Source of the DNA: an uncultured Clostridia bacterium
Lineage (GTDB): Bacteria > Bacillota > Clostridia > Christensenellales > Aristaeellaceae
Direction of reading: 5' to 3'
DNA length: 64,000 bases
Assembly (NCBI GenBank): GCA_947166385.1
Contig: CAMVEB010000015.1
Span: forward strand, 29,423 to 93,422
The notes beneath the pieces are model-generated. The model searched no databases and had not been told where the DNA came from. It saw only the letters and a list, made by a program, of their open reading frames with translations. Made by a program: the position numbers and the translations under genes. The first letter of the stretch is position 1, and the number at the start of each line of letters is the position of its first letter. Positions 1-7,610 of this stretch are shown piece by piece.

Positions 1-287
1 GTGAAATCCCTGTACCCGGCATGGAAGGCACCAACGCCGACTTCATCTGCAACCTGCTGAGCGACAACACTGTGCAGTTGTATGCCGATTTCATGGGCAA
101 CAAAATGGATGTGGACAAGGGCACCTATGAGATCGACATGACTACTTATTCCTTCATCATTCACTTCGAAACTGCCGGCGATCTGACCACCGAAGGCTAT
201 GCCGCCGATATGGTGCTCAACTACAAGGTGGATGATGTGCAGCCCTTCGGCGCCATCGAACAGACCCTGAAGTTCGTGACGGAGTAA
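1..287 (+). CDS. C-terminal part of an unidentified protein (gene starts before the window)
   Basis: The open frame runs in from the left edge (codons from base 3) and stops at 287, so only about 94 residues are visible. The visible part alternates hydrophobic and polar residues as in a beta-sandwich or lipocalin-like fold, with a Tyr/Phe-rich stretch followed by a VDDVQPFG segment. I see no motif that names a family. The internal ATG at 21 has no ribosome site, which supports this being the tail of a longer gene. It lies just ahead of the glycoside hydrolase cluster and may share its transcript, but its role is unknown. Confidence 0.6.
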   Translation, partial: EIPVPGMEGTNADFICNLLSDNTVQLYADFMGNKMDVDKGTYEIDMTTYSFIIHFETAGDLTTEGYAADMVLNYKVDDVQPFGAIEQTLKFVTE

Positions 288-300
288 TCATTTACAAATC

Positions 301-358
301 ATCAGAGGCTGCCTCTGATCAACTCAGTGCCGCCGCCCTTATTGGACGGCGGCCTTTT
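301..358 (+). terminator. two consecutive hairpins before the glycoside hydrolase cluster
   Basis: An 8-bp stem (301-308 with 312-319) is followed by a 7-bp GC-rich stem (329-335 with 347-353) and CTTTTC. The second has the form of an intrinsic terminator. It ends only about 20 bases before the ATG at 379, and no promoter fits in the gap. It is therefore probably a leaky terminator or mRNA-stabilising hairpin inside an operon that lowers expression of the downstream enzymes. Confidence 0.65.
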
Positions 359-378
359 CAAAAAAGGAGATTCCTTCC

Positions 379-1443
379 ATGCAGCGTGCGTTTTATCCCG
401 GTCAGGAATGGCTGGATACCAACGGCAAGCCCATCCAGGCCCACGGCGGCAGCATTTTGACTGTGAACGGCATCCATTACTGGTACGGCGAAAACAAGGA
501 AAAGACCGACGGAAAGAACGGCATCTGGCATTGGGGTGTGCGCTGCTACCGTTCCCGAGACCTCTATAACTGGGAGGACTGCGGGCTGATCATTCCACCG
601 GATGAAACAGACACGCAATCCCCCCTGCACCCTGCCAGCATGATGGACCGGCCTCATATCCTCTATAACGCCCGGACAAAAAAGTATGTCTGCTGGCTGA
701 AGATCATGGAGAAAAACGGCGAGCAGACCGAAACGGTGCTGACCGCGGACCATCTCCTGGGGCCGTATAGGATCGTCCGCAAGGGGCTGCGCCCGCTGGG
801 TATGAGCGCCGGGGATTTCGACCTGGCTGCCGCGCCGGACGGCAAGGGCTATTATTTCTTTGAGCGGGTGCACAGCGAAACCATCATTGCCGATCTGACG
901 GAGGATTATACCAATGTGACCGGCTATTATTCCACGCATTTTCCCCAGCCCCAGCCGCCCTTTGTGCGGGAAGCCACGGCGCATTTTATCCGGCACGGCA
1001 AGCACTATCTGGTTACCTCCGGTACCACAGGCTATCTGCCCAATCCTTCCCAGCTCGCTGTGGCTGATACCTGGCATGGGCCCTATCGGGTGCTGGGCGA
1101 CCCCCATCCCGGGGATGAAAGCCAAACCTCCTTCCATTCGCAGATCACTTCGGTATTCAAGGTGCCGGGCAAGCGGGATCTGTACATCGCCCTGGCGGAT
1201 CGCTGGGCTCCGGCGTTGATGCACCTGCGCTATCAGGATTACGGCGAATGGTTCCGTCTGCGGTTTGCGGAAGAAAGAACGCCTGAGGAAGAAGCCCGCA
1301 TGGCGGAACTGCAAAAGCTATTGCCTCCCGACAGCGCGATGGATACCTCCAAAGCCCGCTATGTGTGGCTACCCTTCCGCTTTGAGGGGGAGATGGGCAT
1401 CCTGGACTGGCGGGATCAGTGGAGCCTGGATGAATTTGAGTAA
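379..1443 (+). CDS. glycoside hydrolase family 43 (exo-beta-1,3-galactanase-like branch)
   Basis: A 354-residue five-bladed propeller hydrolase. The N-terminal QAHGGSIL and YYWYGEN-like motifs (here HYWYGENKEK, about residues 33-42) and the following SRDLYNWEDCG segment are typical of the GH43 branch related to exo-beta-1,3-galactanases and galactosidases. Members of that branch lack the usual N-terminal catalytic Asp, and none is seen here. There is no signal peptide, so the enzyme probably acts in the cytoplasm on imported oligosaccharides. The start follows an AAAAAAGGAGA site. The next gene begins 15 bases after the stop. The family is clear, but the substrate is inferred only from the neighbouring rhamnosidase, galactosidase-type and apiosidase-like genes. 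Confidence 0.85.
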   Translation: MQRAFYPGQEWLDTNGKPIQAHGGSILTVNGIHYWYGENKEKTDGKNGIWHWGVRCYRSRDLYNWEDCGLIIPPDETDTQSPLHPASMMDRPHILYNARTKKYVCWLKIMEKNGEQTETVLTADHLLGPYRIVRKGLRPLGMSAGDFDLAAAPDGKGYYFFERVHSETIIADLTEDYTNVTGYYSTHFPQPQPPFVREATAHFIRHGKHYLVTSGTTGYLPNPSQLAVADTWHGPYRVLGDPHPGDESQTSFHSQITSVFKVPGKRDLYIALADRWAPALMHLRYQDYGEWFRLRFAEERTPEEEARMAELQKLLPPDSAMDTSKARYVWLPFRFEGEMGILDWRDQWSLDEFE

Positions 1444-1457
1444 GGGGTGTTGCCGCA

Positions 1458-3005
1458 ATGAAGCAGTATGAAATGTTCGAGCTTGTTTTTCCCGGCGAAG
1501 CGCTGAGGGACCGCTGGGCGCAGATCGACCTGACGGCGGTATTTGCCTGCGGCGATACCGTCAAAACCGTCAAAGGCTTTTATGATGACGACGGGCGATA
1601 TATCGTCCGTTTCCTCCCGGAAATCGCCGGGGAATGGCATTGGCGCGTTACCGGCGCGGTGAACACCGAAGGAACGGAAATCTGCGAAGCGGCGAACGAT
1701 GCGCATGGACTGGTTAAAGCCGTCGATACCCATTTTGAATATGAAGACGGCACACTGTTCATCCCCTTCGGCACCACGGTGTACGCCCTGGCCCATCAGG
1801 AAGATACGCTGGTGGAGCAAACCTCGGAAAGCCTGAAAAACGCCCCCTTCAACAAGGTGCGCATGTGCGTGTTCCCCAAGCATTATGATTACAACCATAA
1901 CGAACCGCCCTGCTATGCCTTTGAGAAAAAGACGGACGGTGGCTGGGACGTGGAGAGACCCTGCATTGCCTTCTGGCATCGGTTTGAAAGTATTTTGCAG
2001 CGCATAGCGGCCATGGACATTCAGATCGACCTGATCCTGTTCCATCCCTATGACCGCTGGGGTTTTTCCAGGCTGCCGCAGCGGGACAACCTGATTTATC
2101 TGGATTATCTGCTGCGCCGCCTGGGCGCTTTCCCGAACATCTGGTGGAGCCTGGCCAACGAATACGATCTGAACATGGATGCTAAATCCCTTACCGATTG
2201 GGAAGAAATCGAAGAATTTGTTGCCGCCAACGACCCATTCCATCATCTTCTGTCCAATCACAACTGCATGTGCTTCTGGGATCATACCCGGAAAAACATC
2301 ACCCACGCCAGCCTGCAAACCAAGGGATTATCCGAAATTCCCCGGTGGATCCGGGAATACAAAAAGCCTGTGGTGATTGACGAATGCTGCTATGAGGGCA
2401 ATCTCCCCCACTTCTGGGGCAGCATTTCCGGGCAGGAAATGGTGCGCCGCTTCTGGCGCTGCTATGCTTCCGGCGCGTACTGCACCCACGGAGAGACGTT
2501 CCTTTCCGATGACGAGATTCTCTGGTGGGCAAGGGGCGGAAAGCTTAAAGGCGAAAGCCCCGAGCGCATCGCTTTCCTTCGGCAGATCATGGAAAGCCTG
2601 CCGGGGCCGCTGACACCCAGGGAGGATAGCATCTGGTCGGTTGTGCTCAAGGAGGGGGAAGAGCTGGATCAGGCCTTGTCCTCCGTGCCTGCGGAAATGC
2701 AAGGCTTTTGCCGGCTGTTCTCAGCCAGTATCCACCGGATGAGCGCGCAGGACCGCACAGCCCACCTGGGCGGAGAACACGCCTGGGAGGCTCATTGCGG
2801 CGAGGAAGCGTACCTGACTTATTTCGATCTGCAATGCTACGGCGAACAGACCGTGAAGTTGCCAGAGGACAAGCTTTACAAGGCCGAACTGATCGACGTG
2901 TGGAACATGACCCGGGAAGTGATCGCCCAAAACATCAGTGGCGAAACCAAGCTGACCTTGCCCGGGCGGGACAATTTGGCTTTGCTGATCACGCGAATCA
3001 AATAA
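1458..3005 (+). CDS. DUF5060/DUF4038/DUF5605 glycoside hydrolase (apiosidase-like, GH140-related)
   Basis: A 515-residue protein with three parts: an N-terminal DUF5060 beta-sandwich (about 1-85, containing AGEWHWRVTG), a DUF4038 TIM barrel (about 95-340), and a DUF5605 C-terminal beta domain. Clan-A style catalytic candidates are Glu235 in SLANEYD and Glu309 in VVIDECC. DUF4038 is the fold of GH140 apiosidases, which release D-apiose from rhamnogalacturonan II, although the wider family has untested members. There is no signal peptide. The gene sits in the glycoside hydrolase operon and starts 15 bases after the GH43 gene. The apiosidase assignment is inference and is helped by the isomerase-kinase-transketolase operon downstream. 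Confidence 0.75.
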   Translation: MKQYEMFELVFPGEALRDRWAQIDLTAVFACGDTVKTVKGFYDDDGRYIVRFLPEIAGEWHWRVTGAVNTEGTEICEAANDAHGLVKAVDTHFEYEDGTLFIPFGTTVYALAHQEDTLVEQTSESLKNAPFNKVRMCVFPKHYDYNHNEPPCYAFEKKTDGGWDVERPCIAFWHRFESILQRIAAMDIQIDLILFHPYDRWGFSRLPQRDNLIYLDYLLRRLGAFPNIWWSLANEYDLNMDAKSLTDWEEIEEFVAANDPFHHLLSNHNCMCFWDHTRKNITHASLQTKGLSEIPRWIREYKKPVVIDECCYEGNLPHFWGSISGQEMVRRFWRCYASGAYCTHGETFLSDDEILWWARGGKLKGESPERIAFLRQIMESLPGPLTPREDSIWSVVLKEGEELDQALSSVPAEMQGFCRLFSASIHRMSAQDRTAHLGGEHAWEAHCGEEAYLTYFDLQCYGEQTVKLPEDKLYKAELIDVWNMTREVIAQNISGETKLTLPGRDNLALLITRIK

Positions 3006-3018
3006 AGGAGAAACGGCT

Positions 3019-5418
3019 ATGAAGGAATATATGAACACCTCCCTGGCTCCCCGGAAACGGGCGGAACTGCTGCTCAAGGAAATGAACCTGGATGAAAAGA
3101 TGGCCCAGCTGGTGGGCGTGTTCGCCATCAAAGGAGCCGAGGACCGGATGATGGCTTTCTTCAAGCACGGCATCGGCCAGATCAGCTCCCTGGAATTCCG
3201 CTCCTGCGACAGTCTGGAAGAAGCCGCCGCCTGGCAGCGGCAGCTGCAAAGCATCGTCATGGAAAGCAACCGGTACCATATTCCCGCCGTGTTCCACATG
3301 GAGGGCCTGTGCGGGCCGCTCATGCAGGACACCACCACCTTCCCCTCCGGCGTGGCCCGGGGCTCTTCCTTTGACCTGGAGCTGGAGCGGAAGATCGGGG
3401 AGACCGTATCCCGCCAGGAAGCGGCGGTGGGCATCACCCAGGTTTTAGCGCCCGTACTGGATATTTCCCGGGATTCCCGCATGGGCCGCCAGTGCGAGCC
3501 CTACGGGGAGGACCCCACCCTGGCCGCCGCTATGGGCTCGGCCTACACCCACGGCATCCAGGAGACCGAAACCGCAGGCCGCACTCCGGACGCTTCCGCC
3601 AAGCATTTCTTCGGCTTCCACAATTCAGCCGGGGCCATTCACGGGGCGCATGTGGACGCCGGGGACCGGCTGCTGCTGGAAATCTACGGCAAGCCCTTCC
3701 AGGCCGCCATCACCGAGGCCGGGCTGAAAGGCGTCATGCCCTGCTACGGCTCTCTGAACGGCTTGCCTATCCATGCCTCCAAGCATTACCTGAACGGCAT
3801 CCTGCGGGGCGAAATGGGCTTTGAAGGCGTCACCGTGTCCGACTACGGCGGGGCCAGCAACGCCTTTGAATACCAAGGCATCGGCGAAAGCATAGGCGAT
3901 GCGGGTCTGCGCTGCCTGGCCGCCGGGCTGGACGTGGAATTGCCCATGCCCAAGGCTTACGCGGATGAACTGAAGCAGAAATTCGCTTCCGGTGAAGCGG
4001 ACATGGCTTTGCTGGACGGCGTCGTGACCCGGGTGCTGGAGGCTAAATTCCGCATGGGGCTGTTCGAGCATCCCTTCGCGCTGGAGGGCGAAGAATTGGA
4101 CAAGACCGTGCATCACGCGGAGGACGAACAGCTTGCCGCCCGGTCTGCCCGGGAAGCGTTGGTGCTGCTGAAAAACGACGGCGCGCTGCCCCTGACCGGC
4201 AAGGAAAAGACCATTGCCGTCATCGGCCCGGCCGCCGCCAACGCCCGGTATTACTTTGGGGGCTATACCCACCTGTCCATGGTGGAAGCCAAGCATGCCG
4301 CCCGCAATTCCATGGCGGGCGTCAACGGCAACGGGGTCAAGGACCAAGTGCGTTTTGTGCCCGGCACCGGCGTGGAGGACGATGAAAACGAAGATTTTGC
4401 CGGCGTGCTGACCAAATTAAAGCCCAATTGCAAAAACCTGGTGCAGATTTTAACGGAGGCATTGCCGGACGCCCGCATTCTGTATGCTCCCGGCTATCAC
4501 AAGGCAGGGGCGGATGAAAGCCTGTTCCCTGAAGCCATCGAAATCGCCAAGCTGGCTGACGTGGTTCTGCTGACCCTGGGCGGCAAGAACGGCTCCGGCT
4601 CCGTCGCCACCATGGGCGAGGGTGTGGATGGCACTGACATCAACCTGCCCGCCTGCCAGGACGCCTTCATCCGGGAGGCGAAGAAGCTGGGCAAGCCCCT
4701 GATCGGCATTCATTTTGACGGGCGCCCCATCTCCAGCGACACGGCGGACGAGTGTCTGGACGCCATCCTGGAATGCTGGAATCCCGCTGTGTATACCGCC
4801 GAAGCCGTCACCGACGCGCTGCTGGGCAGGCTGAACCCCTCCGGCAAGATGCCCCTGTCCACCGCCAGATGCGCGGGCCAAATCCCGGTCTATTACAATC
4901 ATCCCAACGGTTCCATGTGGACCCAGGCTCCCAGCATCGGCTTCACCGATTACGTGGATTGTCCGCACCGTCCCCGCTACTGCTTCGGCCACGGACTGAG
5001 CTATACCGAATTTGAATTCAGCGATTTGACCCTGGACAAAAAAGAAACCAAGCCCTTTGAAGCGGTGAATATCTCTTTGAAGGTAAAGAACACCGGGAAA
5101 TGCGACGGAACAGAAATCGTGCAGCTCTACGTAAAAGATATCCACGCCTCCATGACCCGGCCGAATAAAGAATTGCAGGGCTTTGCCCGGGTGGAATTGC
5201 AGCCCGGCGAAGGGAAAGAAGTAACCTTTGCCCTGCAGCCCAGCCAGATGGCTTTTCTGGACGAAGACATGCGTTGGAAGATCGAGAAGGGCGAATTTGA
5301 GGTGCAGATCGGTTCTTCCTCCGAGGATATCCGCCTTAAGGGTTCCTTCCGTGTAACGGAAAACGCCTGGCTGGCTGGCAGAACCCGCGCTTTCTATGCC
5401 CTGGGTGAAATCAAATAA
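3019..5418 (+). CDS. glycoside hydrolase family 3 (beta-glucosidase or beta-xylosidase type)
   Basis: A 799-residue exo-acting hydrolase of the usual GH3 length and order: (beta/alpha)8 domain first, alpha/beta sandwich second, fibronectin-III-like domain last (about 680-780, with VKNTGKCDGTEIVQLYV). The catalytic nucleophile is Asp275 in GVTVSDYGG. The substrate-binding KHF motif and the DSRMGRQCEPYGEDP loop are present. No signal peptide is seen, which suggests an intracellular enzyme. The ATG at 3019 follows AAAGGAGA and is 13 bases from the previous stop, so the genes are probably co-transcribed. Beta-glucosidase, beta-xylosidase and alpha-arabinosidase activities cannot be separated by eye. 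Confidence 0.93.
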   Translation: MKEYMNTSLAPRKRAELLLKEMNLDEKMAQLVGVFAIKGAEDRMMAFFKHGIGQISSLEFRSCDSLEEAAAWQRQLQSIVMESNRYHIPAVFHMEGLCGPLMQDTTTFPSGVARGSSFDLELERKIGETVSRQEAAVGITQVLAPVLDISRDSRMGRQCEPYGEDPTLAAAMGSAYTHGIQETETAGRTPDASAKHFFGFHNSAGAIHGAHVDAGDRLLLEIYGKPFQAAITEAGLKGVMPCYGSLNGLPIHASKHYLNGILRGEMGFEGVTVSDYGGASNAFEYQGIGESIGDAGLRCLAAGLDVELPMPKAYADELKQKFASGEADMALLDGVVTRVLEAKFRMGLFEHPFALEGEELDKTVHHAEDEQLAARSAREALVLLKNDGALPLTGKEKTIAVIGPAAANARYYFGGYTHLSMVEAKHAARNSMAGVNGNGVKDQVRFVPGTGVEDDENEDFAGVLTKLKPNCKNLVQILTEALPDARILYAPGYHKAGADESLFPEAIEIAKLADVVLLTLGGKNGSGSVATMGEGVDGTDINLPACQDAFIREAKKLGKPLIGIHFDGRPISSDTADECLDAILECWNPAVYTAEAVTDALLGRLNPSGKMPLSTARCAGQIPVYYNHPNGSMWTQAPSIGFTDYVDCPHRPRYCFGHGLSYTEFEFSDLTLDKKETKPFEAVNISLKVKNTGKCDGTEIVQLYVKDIHASMTRPNKELQGFARVELQPGEGKEVTFALQPSQMAFLDEDMRWKIEKGEFEVQIGSSSEDIRLKGSFRVTENAWLAGRTRAFYALGEIK

Positions 5419-5431
5419 GGAGGCTGCCCCT

Positions 5432-7597
5432 ATGAACATCAAAACCAGCGCCTGGATCACGGTATCCCAGAATACAGGCGACATTTGTCCTGTGTTTAAG
5501 AAACTGTTCGCTCCTGAAAAAGAAATTGAAAAAGCCGAATTGCAAATCACCGCCTTGGGGATTTACCATGCGGAAATCAATGGCCAGCGAATCAGTGATT
5601 TCGTGCTGGCTCCCGGCTGGACCAGCTATGATCATCGACTGCAGGTGCAGACCTATGATGTGACGGCCCTGCTTCAAAAAGAAAACGACCTGCGGGTCAC
5701 CGTGGGCCGGGGCTGGTTTCGCTCGCCCATGCCGGGCTGGCTGAACAGCGAGGACAAACAGCGGCGGATGGCCCAGCCCTGCGGGCTGATCGCTTCCCTG
5801 CATATTTATTATGCCGACGGCACGGAAGAAACCATCCTGACGGATGAAACCTGGCAATGGGCAAAGAGCCGCATCCTGTTCAGCGAAATCTATGACGGCG
5901 AAACCTGCGACGCCCGGATCGTGCCGGCGGATTGGCAGCCGGTGAAGCCGCTCAAATGGAGCAAGGACATCCTGATCCCCCAGGAGGGCGAAGAAATCCG
6001 GGAGACCGAGCGCGTCGCCGCGAAGCGCGTTTTCAAAACGCCCCAGGGCGACACCGTGGTGGACTTCGGCCAGGAGGTCACGGGCTATGTGGAAATCACG
6101 CTGAACGCCTACGCCGGGGACGAAGTGCTGTTCGACCACGCCGAGGTGCAGGACAAGGACGGCAACTGGTACAACGAAAACTACCGCAGCGCCAAGGCTC
6201 AGGCAAGGTATATCTGCCGGGATGGAAAACAGATCTGGCATCCGGAGCTTACCTTCTTCGGCTTCCGGTACATTCGGCTGCTGTCCTGGCCGGGTGAAGC
6301 CAAGCCTGAAAACTTCACTGCCATTGCCGTGCATTCCGATATGAAGCGCACCGGCTGGCTGAAGAGCGGAAACGCCGAGTTGAACCAGCTGTTTTCTAAC
6401 ATCGTGTGGGGTCAGCGGGGCAACTTCCTGGACGTGCCCACCGACTGCCCCCAGCGGGACGAGCGCCTGGGCTGGACAGGAGATGCCCAGGTGTTCATCA
6501 AGACCGCCAGCTATCTGTTCGACACGGAAAAATACTTCAAAAAATGGCTCCACGACCTGGCCGCCGACCAGCGGGAAAGCGGCGAGGTGGGCCAGGTGAT
6601 CCCCGACCTGATGCCGGAAGCTCCCGGCAGCGCTGCCTGGGGCGACGCCGCCGCCATCTGCCCCTGGCAGGTGTACCAGACCTACGGGGACCGGACTGTG
6701 CTGGAAGATCAGTTCGAGAGCATGCGGAAATGGGTGGACTTCATTGGCTCCGTTACCCAAACCCCTAACCTGTGGATCGAGCATTTCCATTTTGGCGACT
6801 GGCTGGGCCTGGACGCGCCTGACGGCAGCTATAAGGGTTCTTCCCGGGAGGATTTCATCGCCAGCGCGTTCTATGCCCATTCCACGGCATTGGTGGTTAA
6901 AGCCGGAAAACTGCTGGGCAAGGATGTCTCCGCCTATGAAAAGCTGCATCAGAATATCGTTGCCGCCTTCCGCAAGACCTTCCCCGAATACAAGACCCAG
7001 ACCGAGCACGTGCTGGCCGTGCACTTCGGGCTGGCGGAGGATGCGCAAAAGACCGCCGACGCCCTGGCCGAGATGGTCAAAGCCGACGGCGTGCAGCTGC
7101 GCACCGGCTTTGTGGGCACCCCCTACATCCTGCATGTGCTGAGCAATTACGGCCACGCCGATCTGGCCTGGTCGCTGATGCTGCGGCGGGAATATCCCGG
7201 CTGGCTGTATCCCGTCGCCAAAGGCGCCACCACCATCTGGGAACACTGGGACGGCATCAAGCCCAACGGTTCCTTCTGGAGCAAGGATATGAACTCCTTC
7301 AATCATTACGCCTACGGCGCGGTGGCGGACTGGGTGTTCGAGCAGGCGGCGGGTATCCGGCACGCCGAGGACAAGCCCGGTTTTGAGGAATTGATTTACG
7401 CACCCCATCCCGACGCCCGCCTTGGCTGGCTGCAGGCGAAACTGGACACCCGTCACGGCACGGTCAGCGCCCTGTGGGTATGTCAGGAGGACGGGATCCG
7501 TTATGAACTGGAAACACCGGTGCGGACAAAGGTTTGCCTGAACGGGAAAGAAACCCGGATCGATCCCGGCAAATACACCTTCTGGACAGAGAAGTAA
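5432..7597 (+). CDS. alpha-L-rhamnosidase, glycoside hydrolase family 78
   Basis: A 721-residue inverting enzyme that removes terminal alpha-L-rhamnose. It has N-terminal beta domains (the LAPGWTSYDHRLQVQTYDVT region is typical), then an (alpha/alpha)6 barrel carrying DCPQRDERLGWTGD with the general acid Glu344, and TTIWEHWDG with the candidate base Glu604. I chose ATG 5432 because AAGGAGG lies 8 bases upstream; the in-frame ATG at 5396 falls inside the preceding gene without a site. No export signal is present. With the GH43, DUF4038 and GH2 neighbours it points to rhamnose-containing pectin side chains. A decayed second GH78 copy lies at 40324-40722. Confidence 0.92.
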   Translation: MNIKTSAWITVSQNTGDICPVFKKLFAPEKEIEKAELQITALGIYHAEINGQRISDFVLAPGWTSYDHRLQVQTYDVTALLQKENDLRVTVGRGWFRSPMPGWLNSEDKQRRMAQPCGLIASLHIYYADGTEETILTDETWQWAKSRILFSEIYDGETCDARIVPADWQPVKPLKWSKDILIPQEGEEIRETERVAAKRVFKTPQGDTVVDFGQEVTGYVEITLNAYAGDEVLFDHAEVQDKDGNWYNENYRSAKAQARYICRDGKQIWHPELTFFGFRYIRLLSWPGEAKPENFTAIAVHSDMKRTGWLKSGNAELNQLFSNIVWGQRGNFLDVPTDCPQRDERLGWTGDAQVFIKTASYLFDTEKYFKKWLHDLAADQRESGEVGQVIPDLMPEAPGSAAWGDAAAICPWQVYQTYGDRTVLEDQFESMRKWVDFIGSVTQTPNLWIEHFHFGDWLGLDAPDGSYKGSSREDFIASAFYAHSTALVVKAGKLLGKDVSAYEKLHQNIVAAFRKTFPEYKTQTEHVLAVHFGLAEDAQKTADALAEMVKADGVQLRTGFVGTPYILHVLSNYGHADLAWSLMLRREYPGWLYPVAKGATTIWEHWDGIKPNGSFWSKDMNSFNHYAYGAVADWVFEQAAGIRHAEDKPGFEELIYAPHPDARLGWLQAKLDTRHGTVSALWVCQEDGIRYELETPVRTKVCLNGKETRIDPGKYTFWTEK

Positions 7598-7610
7598 GGG
7601 GGACGCAGCC

